The notes beneath the pieces are model-generated. The model had not been told where the DNA came from and made no database searches. It saw only the letters and a program-made list of their open reading frames with translations. A program made the position numbers and the translations under genes. A stretch of DNA of 64,000 bases from Caldicoprobacter oshimai DSM 21659 (lineage in GTDB: Bacteria > Bacillota > Clostridia > Caldicoprobacterales > Caldicoprobacteraceae), in the NCBI GenBank assembly GCA_000526435.1, contig JAGB01000001.1, positions 62,001-126,000 on the forward strand, given 5' to 3'. Position 1 is the stretch's first letter; each line of letters starts with the position of its first letter. Shown one piece after another: positions 17,376 through 25,746 of the stretch.

Positions 17376-17892
17376 ATTGGACGGGCAGGTATATACAATT
17401 GTCGATTTTCAGCACGTAAAGCCTGGAAAGGGCGCTGCATTTGTGCGTACCAAAATTAAGAACATAGTGACAGGTAACGTACTTGAGCGCACATTTAACC
17501 CTACCGAGAGAGTGCCCAGAGCTCATATAGAGACCAAAGAGATGCAGTATCTGTACAACGATGGCAACCTGTACTATTTTATGGATACCGAAACCTATGA
17601 ACAGATACCTTTAAACAGGGATCAAGTGGAAGACGCCATGAAGTATATAAAGGAAAACATGATCGTCACCATCAAGTTTTATAAAGGAGTGCCTTTTACG
17701 GTGGAGCCGCCCAACTTTGTGGAGCTTAAAGTTATCGATACCGAGCCGGGCGTAAGGGGAGATACGGTGACAGGTGGTAGCAAACCGGCGACTTTGGAAA
17801 CAGGGGCTGTCATTCAGGTTCCGCTGTTTGTCAATACTGGGGACGTGATCAGGATCGATACCAGAAACGACGAGTATATAGAAAGGGTTTAA
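17329..17892 (+). CDS. efp: Elongation factor P
   Basis: The 187-residue product is a three-domain, tRNA-shaped factor that relieves ribosome stalling at proline runs. It has [35 protein letters not shown]; the loop Lys in PGKGAAF is the usual modified residue, and the C-terminal signature begins [15 protein letters not shown] 17329 follows AGGAAGGGAAG with eight bases between; ATG 17335 is the other candidate. Its 5' end overlaps the truncated aminopeptidase remnant. Confidence 0.96.
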   Translation: MEMIAAGDFRKGVTIELDGQVYTIVDFQHVKPGKGAAFVRTKIKNIVTGNVLERTFNPTERVPRAHIETKEMQYLYNDGNLYYFMDTETYEQIPLNRDQVEDAMKYIKENMIVTIKFYKGVPFTVEPPNFVELKVIDTEPGVRGDTVTGGSKPATLETGAVIQVPLFVNTGDVIRIDTRNDEYIERV

Positions 17893-17964
17893 GGGGAATA
17901 GTATAAAGTGAAATCATGCGTTTCAAGCCGGGATAGTTATACTATTTTAAAGGGAGGAAATTAA

Positions 17965-18381
17965 ATGAACAACAATTTAGGAGAAAAGATGTCCTACATC
18001 AAAGGGTTGGCAGAAGGATTGGGGCTGCAAAAAGAAGATACAAAGGAAGCCAGGATACTTATAAATATCATCGAACTGCTGGAGGACGTGGTTGATGCCA
18101 TCGATGCGCTTGAAGCTTCTCAGGCAGAGCAGGATGACTATCTTGATGCACTCAATGAAGATTTGACGGATATACAAAACGACATATACGGTGAAGATGA
18201 GGACGAGGATATGGATGAAGAGACCAACTATGTGGAAGTGACCTGTCCTCACTGCCATGAAACCGTATACTTTGATGAGGAGATGTTTGAAGAAGAGGAT
18301 GACATTATCTGTCCCAACTGCAAAAAGCCAATATATGAAGAAGGGGAAGAGGAGTACGCCGAAGACGAAAGTGAGGAATGA
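17965..18381 (+). CDS. CD1247-type domain protein with zinc ribbon
   Basis: The 138-residue acidic protein has a conserved N-terminal helical domain (MSYIKGLAEGLGL, typical of the CD1247 N-terminal family) followed by an acidic linker (GEDEDEDMDEE) and a CPHC...CPNC zinc ribbon. The function is unknown; the gene precedes spoIIIA in several Clostridia. GGGAGG lies upstream of the ATG. A terminator follows 14 bases after the stop. Confidence 0.85.
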   Translation: MNNNLGEKMSYIKGLAEGLGLQKEDTKEARILINIIELLEDVVDAIDALEASQAEQDDYLDALNEDLTDIQNDIYGEDEDEDMDEETNYVEVTCPHCHETVYFDEEMFEEEDDIICPNCKKPIYEEGEEEYAEDESEE

Positions 18382-18394
18382 ACTGTTAAACAGA

Positions 18395-18429
18395 AGCTGG
18401 TGCAAAACGCACCGGCTTTTTTATTTTTG
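18395..18429 (+). terminator. Rho-independent terminator before spoIIIA
   Basis: AGCTGGTGC (18395-18403) pairs with GCACCGGCT (18409-18417), one G-U pair, loop AAAAC, followed by a T run interrupted by one A. It separates the CD1247-type gene from the spoIIIA operon. Confidence 0.9.
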
Positions 18430-18430
18430 G

Positions 18431-18459
18431 TGATATTCTTTCCCTGCCTGACATAGATA
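18431..18459 (+). promoter_or_regulatory. Probable sigma-E promoter of spoIIIA
   Basis: TGATATT (18431-18437), a 14-bp spacer and CATAGATA (18452-18459) resemble the Bacillus sigma-E consensus (KMATATT and CATACAMT, 13-15 bp apart), with 6 of 7 and 5 of 8 matches. Position is directly after the upstream terminator and 21-28 bases before the start. The spoIIIA operon is a known sigma-E target. Confidence 0.5.
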
Positions 18460-18486
18460 TTTATTAAAAGGGAGGACGAGTTGTAT

Positions 18487-19479
18487 ATGGAATACAGCAG
18501 ATGGCCTTCCGGCGTTGCGTGGAAACGGGTAATACTCGATGCGCTGCCCGAAAACATTCAGAGGGTAATAGATGGAATTCCACAGGATATTGCCGAAAGC
18601 CTGGAGGAGATTCGGATACGGGAAGGACGGCCGATTGTCATACATGGCCGGGGCAAGAGCTATTATTTGGGGGCCGATGGGGGGCTGTGGCCTTCACCTG
18701 AAAAGGCCTATTATGTAACCCACAGGGATGTCCAAAGCATACTGCAGCGCATATCCAACTATTCCATATACGCGGTGGAGGAGGAATTGCGCAACGGATA
18801 CATAACTTTGAGGGGTGGATACCGGGTGGGTCTGGCCGGCAAAGCCGTATTGGAAGGAGGCAAAATAAAGACATTAAAATACATAAATTCTTTTAACATA
18901 CGCATATCCAGGGAAATAATAGGGGTTGCCGACAAAGTCATCCGCTACATCGTTTCAGGGGCAGAGGTGTACCATACCCTTGTGCTGTCTCCACCCCAAA
19001 TGGGCAAGACCACTCTGATCCGCGATATTGCCAGGCAGCTAAGCGATGGTTTTCCAGGCTTTAGAGGCATAAAAGTTGGGATCGTGGACGAGCGTTCTGA
19101 AATAGCAGGGTGCTTCCAGGGCGTTCCACAGAACAACGTGGGACTTCAAACCGATGTACTGGATGCCTGCCCGAAGGCCGAGGGCATTATGATGCTCATT
19201 CGCTCCATGTCTCCTGCCGTTATAATAACCGACGAAATTGGCAAGGCGGAAGATGTGGAAGCCATTGAAGAGGCCCTTAATGCAGGTATAAAGATAATTA
19301 CAACGGCCCACAGCAGCGATATAGGGGACGCACAGCGCCGGCCCATTCTCTCAAAGATTCTGGATAAGAAGATATTCCAAAGAATTATTGTACTGGGGAG
19401 TTCTCTGGGGGTGGGCACGGTTGAAAAGATATATGACGGTCACACTTTAAATAATCTGCTGGATAGGCCGATTCGTTGA
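18487..19479 (+). CDS. spoIIIAA: Stage III sporulation protein AA (ATPase)
   Basis: The 330-residue product is a secretion-type ATPase with EEIRIREGRP in the N-domain, a Walker A variant SPPQMGKTTLIRD near residue 175, Walker B VIITDEIG and a final SLGVGTVEKIYDG. It belongs to the mother-cell side of the SpoIIIA-SpoIIQ channel that keeps forespore gene expression going after engulfment. An in-frame TTG at 18481 is five bases from GGAGG and may be the real start, ATG 18487 is eleven bases away. First gene of an eight-gene operon. Confidence 0.93.
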   Translation: MEYSRWPSGVAWKRVILDALPENIQRVIDGIPQDIAESLEEIRIREGRPIVIHGRGKSYYLGADGGLWPSPEKAYYVTHRDVQSILQRISNYSIYAVEEELRNGYITLRGGYRVGLAGKAVLEGGKIKTLKYINSFNIRISREIIGVADKVIRYIVSGAEVYHTLVLSPPQMGKTTLIRDIARQLSDGFPGFRGIKVGIVDERSEIAGCFQGVPQNNVGLQTDVLDACPKAEGIMMLIRSMSPAVIITDEIGKAEDVEAIEEALNAGIKIITTAHSSDIGDAQRRPILSKILDKKIFQRIIVLGSSLGVGTVEKIYDGHTLNNLLDRPIR

Positions 19480-19494
19480 GAGGGGGTAGCTGGG

Positions 19495-20019
19495 ATGGTT
19501 TTTATCAAGATATTATCCAGCCTGGTGATAGTGGTGTGCTGTTCGTTTCTGGGGCTGCAGGCCGCAAATGCATATGCACTGAGGCTCAAGGAGCTCAGGA
19601 TGCTGCGGATGGCATTTGCGCACCTGGAGAGCGAGGTTATAAACTACGCTACCTTTTTGCCCGAAGCAGTGGAGAGGGTGGCCGCTCTTTTGCACGGGGG
19701 AGTAAAGGAGTTTTTTTGTGACTTTAGCCGCAGGTTACAAAAAAGGAGCGGTGACACCGCTGCCGAGGCATGGGAGAAGGCCTTGAAGGGCTGGAAAAAA
19801 CATCTGCATATAACGATGGAGGATACTCAAATTCTCCTGACCTTTGGGAAGGTGCTGGGAGTAAGCGATAGGGAGAGCCAGCAGAGGTATTTTCAAATCA
19901 TTCAGAGCCAACTGAGAAACCAGGAGCAGAAGGCCGAGGAGGCCTGCTTGAAATACCAGACCATGTACAGGAATTTAGGGGTGTTAGGCGGGTTGGCCCT
20001 AGCCATCATACTGCTGTAA
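19495..20019 (+). CDS. spoIIIAB: Stage III sporulation protein AB
   Basis: The 174-residue product has an N-terminal membrane helix (SSLVIVVCCSFLGLQAANAYALRLKELRMLRMAF) and a C-terminal one, with the GspF-like core ALHHL-type helices between. It is the platform-like subunit that works with SpoIIIAA in the channel complex. GAGGGGGTAG lies upstream of the ATG; the gene follows spoIIIAA by 15 bases. Confidence 0.93.
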   Translation: MVFIKILSSLVIVVCCSFLGLQAANAYALRLKELRMLRMAFAHLESEVINYATFLPEAVERVAALLHGGVKEFFCDFSRRLQKRSGDTAAEAWEKALKGWKKHLHITMEDTQILLTFGKVLGVSDRESQQRYFQIIQSQLRNQEQKAEEACLKYQTMYRNLGVLGGLALAIILL

Positions 20020-20037
20020 CGGGGGGTGTGCATCACG

Positions 20038-20235
20038 ATGAGCGTCGATATAATCTTTAAAATAGCTGCCATAGGCATATTGATCTCGGTACTGAACCAT
20101 GTGCTCAACAGGGCGGGACGGGAGGAGATATCCATGATGGTCACTTTAGCGGGTATAGTGGTGGTTCTGCTAATGGTGATAGACATGATCAGCAAGCTGT
20201 TCAACAATGTCAAGAGCATATTCCAGCTTTACTGA
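20038..20235 (+). CDS. spoIIIAC: Stage III sporulation protein AC
   Basis: The 65-residue product is a small two-helix membrane protein (VDIIFKIAAIGILISVLNHVL; ISMMVTLAGIVVVLLMVIDMI), the standard size and pattern of SpoIIIAC. ATG 20038 gives the family N-terminus MSVDIIF; GTG 20026 is in frame but lies within the GGGGGGTG ribosome site. It probably forms a membrane ring component of the channel. Confidence 0.93.
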   Translation: MSVDIIFKIAAIGILISVLNHVLNRAGREEISMMVTLAGIVVVLLMVIDMISKLFNNVKSIFQLY

Positions 20236-20247
20236 GGAGTGCAGACA

Positions 20248-20640
20248 ATGGATGTAGAGGTTTTTCAGCTGGTGGGATTGGGGATAGTGGCAGCCATTCT
20301 GGCCCTGGTATTGAAGCAGCACAAGCCTGAACTTGGCTTATTTATAGCAATTGCTGCAGGGGCCATAATACTGCTCATGGTGACGGGAAGGCTTGTGGCC
20401 ATAGTTACCGTGCTGGATGACATGGCCCGGCGGGCCAACCTGGATCAGTCGCACCTGTCTGTGGTGCTGAAGGCCATAGGCATTGCTTATATTACCGAAT
20501 TTGGTGCCCAGGTATGCAAGGATGCGGGGGAAAACTCCATAGCTTCTAAGATAGAGCTGGGCGGTAAGATTATAATACTTAGTTTGACCCTTCCCATCCT
20601 TGTGGGATTGATTGAAGTGATATTGCAAGTTCTCACTTGA
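20248..20640 (+). CDS. spoIIIAD: Stage III sporulation protein AD
   Basis: The 130-residue polytopic membrane protein shows VFQLVGLGIVAAILALVLKQHKPELGLFIAIAAGA and the C-terminal segment EFGAQVCKDAGENSIASKIELGGK, a strongly conserved SpoIIIAD region. ATG 20248 follows GAGGAG by eight bases; an in-frame GTG at 20239 overlaps that site. Confidence 0.95.
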   Translation: MDVEVFQLVGLGIVAAILALVLKQHKPELGLFIAIAAGAIILLMVTGRLVAIVTVLDDMARRANLDQSHLSVVLKAIGIAYITEFGAQVCKDAGENSIASKIELGGKIIILSLTLPILVGLIEVILQVLT

Positions 20641-20653
20641 GGGGAATAAAGAC

Positions 20654-21847
20654 ATGAAAGCCTGCTGTATCTTTTTGCTGTTTTTGATGTGCCTGCCGGT
20701 GACGGCATTTGCGCAACCTGATACTTATGGCGGTCCGGAGGATATAAGAGAACAAATGCAGTTAGCCATAGACCGACAGCTGGAAGGGCTAAACGTTGAA
20801 AGATGGGATGAGTTCATAGAAGAGATTCAGCAGCAGGGCAACCCGGCCTTCCAGGAGGGCAATGCCCGTGACCTGATAAAGAAAATAGTAACAGGCGAAT
20901 TCAGCTTGAACCTCAGAGACTTCTGGATTCATATAACCCGCATCTTTTACAGAGAGGTTATGGCAAATTTAGGCTTGATGGCAAAGATAATCGCTCTGGC
21001 CGTGGTCTGCGGCGTACTTAAAAACATGCAGGATTCATTTCAGAGCGTTTCGGCGGCTGAAGTAGCTTATTTTGTATGCTACATGGTGGTGATGCTCATG
21101 GTCATACACAGCATCATGTCGGCGATGGAGATTGGGAGGAGAGCCGTCGACGCCATGGCTTCATTTACCCAGAGCTTTTTTCCTGTCCTGCTGGCACTGC
21201 TGGTCTCGGTAGGCGGAATTACCTCTTCTGCGCTTTTGAACCCCACCATCGGCTTATTGGTAGGTTTCATGGGCATGGTGCTCGAGTATGTCATGTTTCC
21301 TTTGATACTTGCTTCGGTAGTCATCATTATGATAAACCACATCAGCGACAAGGTTCAGCTCAATCGCTTGAGCTCGCTGCTAAAAAACGTTTGCGAATGG
21401 GCCCTGGGTCTCATATTTACCGTGTTTGTAGGTGCCCTGACCGTTCAAGGGGTGATGGCGGCGTCGATTGATGGGATATCCATCAGGACGGCCAAATTCG
21501 CGGTCGATACCTTTGTGCCCGTCGTAGGTAAAATGTTTGCACAGGCCGTCGACATGGTTGTGAATTGTTCGTTGCTGATAAAAAACGCGGTGGGCCTCAT
21601 GGGTTTGCTGGTCATAGCGTCCATATGCCTGTATCCGGTGCTCAAGATACTGTGCGTCATGGCGATATACAAGCTTGCCAGCGCAGTCCTGGAGCCGGTG
21701 ACCGACAAGCGCATTGCAGACTGCCTGAATGACATTGGCAACATGATGATAATAATCGCGATAACAGTAGCCGGGATGGCCATGGTATTTTTCTTGGCGA
21801 TAACATTGGTCATAGGGGTTGGGAACGCTGCTACCATGATGAGATAG
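20654..21847 (+). CDS. spoIIIAE: Stage III sporulation protein AE
   Basis: The 397-residue product starts with a signal peptide (CIFLLFLMCLPVTAFA) and carries about seven to eight further hydrophobic segments, including the conserved ITSSALLNPTIGLLVGFMG and DGISIRTAKFAVDTFVPVVG regions. It is the largest membrane subunit of the SpoIIIA complex. A 113-bp gap before spoIIIAF holds no recognisable gene or promoter. Confidence 0.95.
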   Translation: MKACCIFLLFLMCLPVTAFAQPDTYGGPEDIREQMQLAIDRQLEGLNVERWDEFIEEIQQQGNPAFQEGNARDLIKKIVTGEFSLNLRDFWIHITRIFYREVMANLGLMAKIIALAVVCGVLKNMQDSFQSVSAAEVAYFVCYMVVMLMVIHSIMSAMEIGRRAVDAMASFTQSFFPVLLALLVSVGGITSSALLNPTIGLLVGFMGMVLEYVMFPLILASVVIIMINHISDKVQLNRLSSLLKNVCEWALGLIFTVFVGALTVQGVMAASIDGISIRTAKFAVDTFVPVVGKMFAQAVDMVVNCSLLIKNAVGLMGLLVIASICLYPVLKILCVMAIYKLASAVLEPVTDKRIADCLNDIGNMMIIIAITVAGMAMVFFLAITLVIGVGNAATMMR

Positions 21848-21960
21848 CTTTGTGGTGACGCCTTGGTACAACATGGCGACTGATGCTGATGGAAGTTTCT
21901 GTTATTGTGAGGAAAATAAAAGCTTGAATATGGTACATCTGCAAGGAGGTGGTAAAAGGT

Positions 21961-22626
21961 GTGAACCCTTCAATTGGCAGGTGGATTATCAATTTGGCCG
22001 TGATAAGCATGCTGGGCGTAGCGGTAGACCTGTTGCTTCCAAGCGGCAGCATGAAGAGGTATGTCAGGTTTTTGATAGGCATAACAATCTTGACTGCAAT
22101 GTTAAAGCCAATCTTTCAAGCGTTTGACCAGTTGCCGAATTTAGAGAGATATACTGCTCAGGCTTTTGCAACCATGGATTTTGCCGATGTGAGCTACCAG
22201 GTAAAATGGCTGGAAGGCCAGCAACAGCGTGAAATAATGGATTATTTTGTAGAGAGTATGGAATCGCATATGGAACAGCAAATCAAACAGTTCAAAGGCT
22301 ATGAGCACGTAAAGGTAAACGTACAAATGAATGAGAAGTTCCATCATGATAACCGATTGTCGGATATTCTGAAGGTGTATGTGGACATCGGCGTTTCTGC
22401 AGGCAGCCATATCGAACCGGTACGCATCAAGGTAGACACAAAGGATGTCGATATTCCGCATTCTGATAAGCCTATCAAAGAGTCAAAGGACGAGCAGGAG
22501 ATAAAGGCGCTTCTATCCAGCATATACGGTGTTGATCAAAATAGGATAGAGGTGCGCTTTCAATCCACTGCACACAAGAGTCCAAGCGATAATAAACAAA
22601 GGGTTCAGGAGGGAGAATTGCCGTGA
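21961..22626 (+). CDS. spoIIIAF: Stage III sporulation protein AF
   Basis: The 221-residue product has two membrane helices at the N-terminus (IINLAVISMLGVAVDLLLPSGSMKRYVRFLIGITILTAML), a conserved SpoIIIAF feature, then a soluble ring-building domain in the intermembrane space. GTG 21961 has AAGGAGG eleven bases upstream; GTG 21949 is in frame but overlaps it. The stop overlaps the start of spoIIIAG. Confidence 0.9.
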   Translation: MNPSIGRWIINLAVISMLGVAVDLLLPSGSMKRYVRFLIGITILTAMLKPIFQAFDQLPNLERYTAQAFATMDFADVSYQVKWLEGQQQREIMDYFVESMESHMEQQIKQFKGYEHVKVNVQMNEKFHHDNRLSDILKVYVDIGVSAGSHIEPVRIKVDTKDVDIPHSDKPIKESKDEQEIKALLSSIYGVDQNRIEVRFQSTAHKSPSDNKQRVQEGELP

Positions 22627-23225
22627 AGCAGGTTGGCTTTTTGAAGGCCATAACAGAAAAGCTTAAGAATTTAAAAAACGTGGAAATAGTAATAGCTGTA
22701 TTGTTTGTGGCGGTGGTGCTCAGCGTATATGCATCGAGCTTTAACCGGGCGTCTCCTTCCGTACCCAACCCTGATGACGGAGCCAATAGAGGCGTACAAT
22801 GGGTGGAGCAGGATACATATGAAGACCAGCAGGAGCTCAAGCTGCAAAAAAAGCTGTCGGCCATCAAAGGAGTGGGAAGGGTAGAGGTCATGATCACGTA
22901 TAAGTCAAGCAAGGAAATCGTCCCCGCTATGAATACTACCCAATCGGAGACGGTGACCGAGGAACAGGATAGCGATGGGGGGACGCGAAGGGTATCCCAA
23001 CGGGATGTAAACAGCCAGACCGTTACGATCGGTGAAACCGGTAACGCCAAACCGCTGGTGATCAAAGAGATGGAGCCCGAGATCAAGGGCGTAATAGTCA
23101 TTGCCGAGGGCGCAAAGGACATACGCGTAAAGCTTGACCTTATAAGGGCGGTTCAAACAGCCCTGGGGGTCAGCCCCCAGCAGGTTGAAGTGTTTGAAAT
23201 GGAAACAAATAAAATGAAGGAGTGA
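22623..23225 (+). CDS. spoIIIAG: Stage III sporulation protein AG
   Basis: The 200-residue product has one membrane helix (VEIVIAVLFVAVVLSVYASS) and a ring-building domain with LSAIKGVGRVEVMITYKSSKEIVPA and PEIKGVIVIAEGA. SpoIIIAG forms a large ring in the space between the forespore membranes. It starts at GTG 22623 in a GTGA overlap. Confidence 0.93.
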   Translation: MKQVGFLKAITEKLKNLKNVEIVIAVLFVAVVLSVYASSFNRASPSVPNPDDGANRGVQWVEQDTYEDQQELKLQKKLSAIKGVGRVEVMITYKSSKEIVPAMNTTQSETVTEEQDSDGGTRRVSQRDVNSQTVTIGETGNAKPLVIKEMEPEIKGVIVIAEGAKDIRVKLDLIRAVQTALGVSPQQVEVFEMETNKMKE

Positions 23226-23230
23226 TGGAG

Positions 23231-23800
23231 ATGTTGGTGATAAAGAGAAAGAGCGTGGTTATGGGAATTCTTATCGTATTGCTGATCATCACGGGTTATC
23301 TAAACCTTGTTTACAATCAAAGCGTGCTGAATGGGCAGGATGCACAGGAAGCGGTGAGTCAACAGGGTAAAGAGGATGGGATAGCTGTCAAGGACAAAGA
23401 AGGTTCATCTGAAGAAGAGGACGATACGGCCGAAGTGGCAGCCGTCAGTTCAGCGAATTTCTTTGCAAGCTACAGGCAGGAGCGGGAGAACACTCGTAAG
23501 GAGGAGATTGAGTACATACGCGAAATCCTGGATAACCCGGCATCGGATCCCGAGATGAAGAAGGAAGCGCAGGCACAGCTGCTTGAAATAACCAAAAACA
23601 TGGAGAAAGAGCTGGCCATAGAGGCTCTGATTAAAGCCAAAGGTTTTAAGGATGTGGTGGTGATTCTACACAAAGATTCGGTGAACGTCATTGTGGATAA
23701 ACCAGAACTGAAGCAGGAGGAGGTTGCACAGATTTTGGATATAGTGCGGCGAGAATCCGGACATAAACCTGAAAATATAAAAATTATACCCAAAATATGA
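23231..23800 (+). CDS. spoIIIAH: Stage III sporulation protein AH
   Basis: The 189-residue product has an N-terminal helix (VVMGILIVLLIITGYLNLVYN), an acidic linker and a YscJ/FliF-like ring domain with the SpoIIIAH pattern KAKGFKDVVVILHKDSVNVIVDKPEL. It binds SpoIIQ across the intermembrane space in Bacillus. ATG 23231 has GAAGGAG eight bases upstream; ATG 23225 and GTG 23222 are in frame but too close. Confidence 0.93.
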   Translation: MLVIKRKSVVMGILIVLLIITGYLNLVYNQSVLNGQDAQEAVSQQGKEDGIAVKDKEGSSEEEDDTAEVAAVSSANFFASYRQERENTRKEEIEYIREILDNPASDPEMKKEAQAQLLEITKNMEKELAIEALIKAKGFKDVVVILHKDSVNVIVDKPELKQEEVAQILDIVRRESGHKPENIKIIPKI

Positions 23801-23810
23801 AGGAAGAAGT

Positions 23811-23839
23811 TTGTAAAACAGCGCCTATTCTGCTATAAT
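23811..23839 (+). promoter_or_regulatory. Sigma-A promoter of the Asp23 gene
   Basis: TTGTAA (23811-23816) and TATAAT (23834-23839) are 17 bases apart, and TGC precedes the -10, giving an extended -10. It lies about 37 bases before the GTG start. Confidence 0.72.
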
Positions 23840-23875
23840 AACATTGTGTAAAATGTTGTGTAGGAGGTGAGCGAC

Positions 23876-24271
23876 GTGTCAGAGGTTACGCAGAACAAAA
23901 CTGAAGAATACGGGAAAGTGACGTTTGCGGATGAAGTGGTGGCTATCATCGCGGGGCTGGCTGCTACCGAGGTAAAAGGCGTTGCAGCCATGAGCGGTAG
24001 CGTGGCAGGAGGCATAGCCGAGAAGCTAGGGCGCAAGAATTTGACCAAAGGAGTAAAGGTGGAGGTAGGCGAGAAAGAGGCCGCTATTGACCTGTATATC
24101 ATCGTCGATTACGGCGTTAGGATACCCGAGGTGGCCTGGAATATTCAAGAAAACGTGAAAAAAGCAGTGGAGACCATGACGGGATTGTCGGTAGTAGAGG
24201 TTAACGTTCACGTTCAGGGCGTCAATTTTGATAGGGAAGTCAAGGAAGAGGATGTGAGCAAGAAACAATAG
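23876..24271 (+). CDS. Asp23/Gls24 family envelope stress protein
   Basis: The 131-residue product has the Asp23 pattern YGKVTFADEVVAIIAGLAATEVKGVAAM, RKNLTKGVKVEVGEKEAAIDLYIIVDYGVRIPEVAWNIQ and VVEVNVHVQGV. Asp23 proteins lie under the membrane, held by AmaP in Staphylococcus. GTG 23876 follows AGGAGG by eight bases. The AmaP- and DUF2273-type genes downstream complete the usual module. Confidence 0.93.
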   Translation: MSEVTQNKTEEYGKVTFADEVVAIIAGLAATEVKGVAAMSGSVAGGIAEKLGRKNLTKGVKVEVGEKEAAIDLYIIVDYGVRIPEVAWNIQENVKKAVETMTGLSVVEVNVHVQGVNFDREVKEEDVSKKQ

Positions 24272-24286
24272 AATACATAAATCCTG

Positions 24287-24315
24287 ACCCTCTGATCCTG
24301 TCAGAGGGTTAATTT
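24287..24315 (+). terminator. Rho-independent terminator after the Asp23 gene
   Basis: ACCCTCTGA (24287-24295) pairs perfectly with TCAGAGGGT (24301-24309) around a TCCTG loop and is followed by TAATTTTAG. The T run is short, so it may act as a partial terminator before amaP. Confidence 0.75.
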
Positions 24316-24411
24316 TAGCAAAACTTTGGTAAATAAAATAGAGCATTTGGTGGTTAAAGAGTTTTTACAAAGGAGTCTGAAAAACAGGCTTGTGAATGGG
24401 GAGGAAAACAT

Positions 24412-24963
24412 ATGAAGATAAGCTGGCTCGAGAGGGCCCTGTTGGTGGTGTATACCTTTGTCGTTGCGCTGGTTTCGCTGGTACTGATGGCCATAGCAGT
24501 GGGGGTTATACCGTTTGCTCGTGCAGTCGAATACATAAACAATATTCAATATGATTGGGATTTTAGACTTGCGCTCTTCATCGTCTCTTTTGTTTTTTTG
24601 TTGACAAGCTTGAAGCTCCTGTTTTTGAAGCGAAAGCGTACAACCTTTGCTGGTACACTCATTAAGAACACAGAACTGGGCATGATAAGAGTATCGATAA
24701 ATACATTGGATACGCTGGTACAAAAAGCCGTAAGGGGATTTGGTGAGGTCAAAGACGTCAGAAGCTTGGTGGTTGCCGAACCTGACGGCGTAAGGGTGCG
24801 CCTTAACATGCAGCTTATGCCGGATGTCAATATACCCGAGATAAGCCAGACCATACAGAAAAAGGTTAAGGAGTACGTCGAGTCTACCGCAGGCATTATA
24901 GTAAAAGAGGTATATGTTTATATAGATAACCTTGCTGCCCTTCAACGTTCGAGGGTAGAATAA
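24412..24963 (+). CDS. amaP: Alkaline shock response membrane anchor protein AmaP
   Basis: The 183-residue product has two membrane helices (about residues 10-33 and 50-73), followed by a small domain with SINTLDTLVQKAVRGFGEVKDV, the AmaP pattern. In Staphylococcus AmaP anchors Asp23 to the membrane. AGAAAGGAG-like bases are absent, but GGGGAGG lies nine bases upstream of the ATG. Confidence 0.87.
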   Translation: MKISWLERALLVVYTFVVALVSLVLMAIAVGVIPFARAVEYINNIQYDWDFRLALFIVSFVFLLTSLKLLFLKRKRTTFAGTLIKNTELGMIRVSINTLDTLVQKAVRGFGEVKDVRSLVVAEPDGVRVRLNMQLMPDVNIPEISQTIQKKVKEYVESTAGIIVKEVYVYIDNLAALQRSRVE

Positions 24964-24977
24964 GGAGGGAGCCCCCT

Positions 24978-25202
24978 GTGGAACGAGAGGACATGCATGC
25001 CTTTTTTAAATCTCACAAGGGAAAAATAGTAGGGGTGTTGGCCGGGCTGCTTTTCGGAATACTTGTACTGGCGGTAGGGTTCTGGCGGTCGGTCTTTTTG
25101 GCCATATGCGTAACTGTGGGGTATGTGATAGGAAGCGTGTACGACGGGGGCAGCAAGCTCCGCATGTTTTTAAGAAAGATGTTTTTCAACGATTTGACAT
25201 AG
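24978..25202 (+). CDS. DUF2273 family small membrane protein
   Basis: The 74-residue product has two hydrophobic segments (KIVGVLAGLLFGILVLAVGFWRSVFLAICVTVGYVIG), the DUF2273 pattern found beside Asp23 and AmaP genes. It starts at GTG 24978 with AAGGAGGGAG upstream. The function is unknown; membership of the Asp23 module suggests an envelope role. Confidence 0.88.
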   Translation: MEREDMHAFFKSHKGKIVGVLAGLLFGILVLAVGFWRSVFLAICVTVGYVIGSVYDGGSKLRMFLRKMFFNDLT

Positions 25203-25248
25203 AAACCGTATTGCGCTTTAAATTATAGCGGCGTTTGGGAGGAAAAAC

Positions 25249-25746
25249 ATGGCTAGAAAAGACGCAAGGGAAGTGGCCATGAAGTTTTTATACCAGAAAG
25301 AGCTGGCGGGAGAAGCAGACCTTGATTCCTTGCTTAAGATGGAGCCACACTACTCTATACACGAAAAGGACAGAGAATATATATTAAATTTGGTAAATTT
25401 GTTTGAAAGGTATGCACAGGAAATCGACGGACATATAAAGTCTTTTTCTAAAGGATGGGAATTTAACAGGATTGCCAAGGTGGACCTGGCTATATTGCGG
25501 TTGGCGCTGTGTGAAATCTTATATCGCCCTGATATTCCTGTAAGCGTTTCCATAAACGAGGCTGTGGAACTGGCCAAAAAATTCAGCGGGGATAAATCCG
25601 GCAAGTTTGTCAATGGAGTGCTGGGCGGTTTCATTCGCTCTAATCAGATTGCAACAGATGAGCAAACTGCATCAGAAGAGAAGATTACAACAGAGGAGCA
25701 AATTGCATCAGAGGAAAAGGTTGAAGCGGAGGAGAAGCCACAGTGA
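25249..25746 (+). CDS. nusB: Transcription antitermination protein NusB, with repeat-containing acidic tail
   Basis: Residues 1-133 are a standard NusB (ARKDAREVAMKFLYQKEL, LPDIPVSVSINEAVELAKKF-type core, KFVNGVLGGFI), which binds BoxA RNA with NusE during rRNA transcription. The last 32 residues are a low-complexity acidic tail made of two 12-residue repeats (I-x-T-x-E-Q-x-ASEEK) and a shorter third copy, which standard NusB lacks. The stop overlaps the GTG start of the next gene. Confidence 0.94.
   Translation: MARKDAREVAMKFLYQKELAGEADLDSLLKMEPHYSIHEKDREYILNLVNLFERYAQEIDGHIKSFSKGWEFNRIAKVDLAILRLALCEILYRPDIPVSVSINEAVELAKKFSGDKSGKFVNGVLGGFIRSNQIATDEQTASEEKITTEEQIASEEKVEAEEKPQ
25648..25719 (+). 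repeat. Two 36-bp direct repeats in the nusB 3' end
   Basis: Units at 25648-25683 and 25684-25719 are imperfect copies in the same frame, encoding IATDEQTASEEK and ITTEEQIASEEK; a shorter third copy follows. The repeat lengthens the acidic tail of NusB. Confidence 0.85.
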
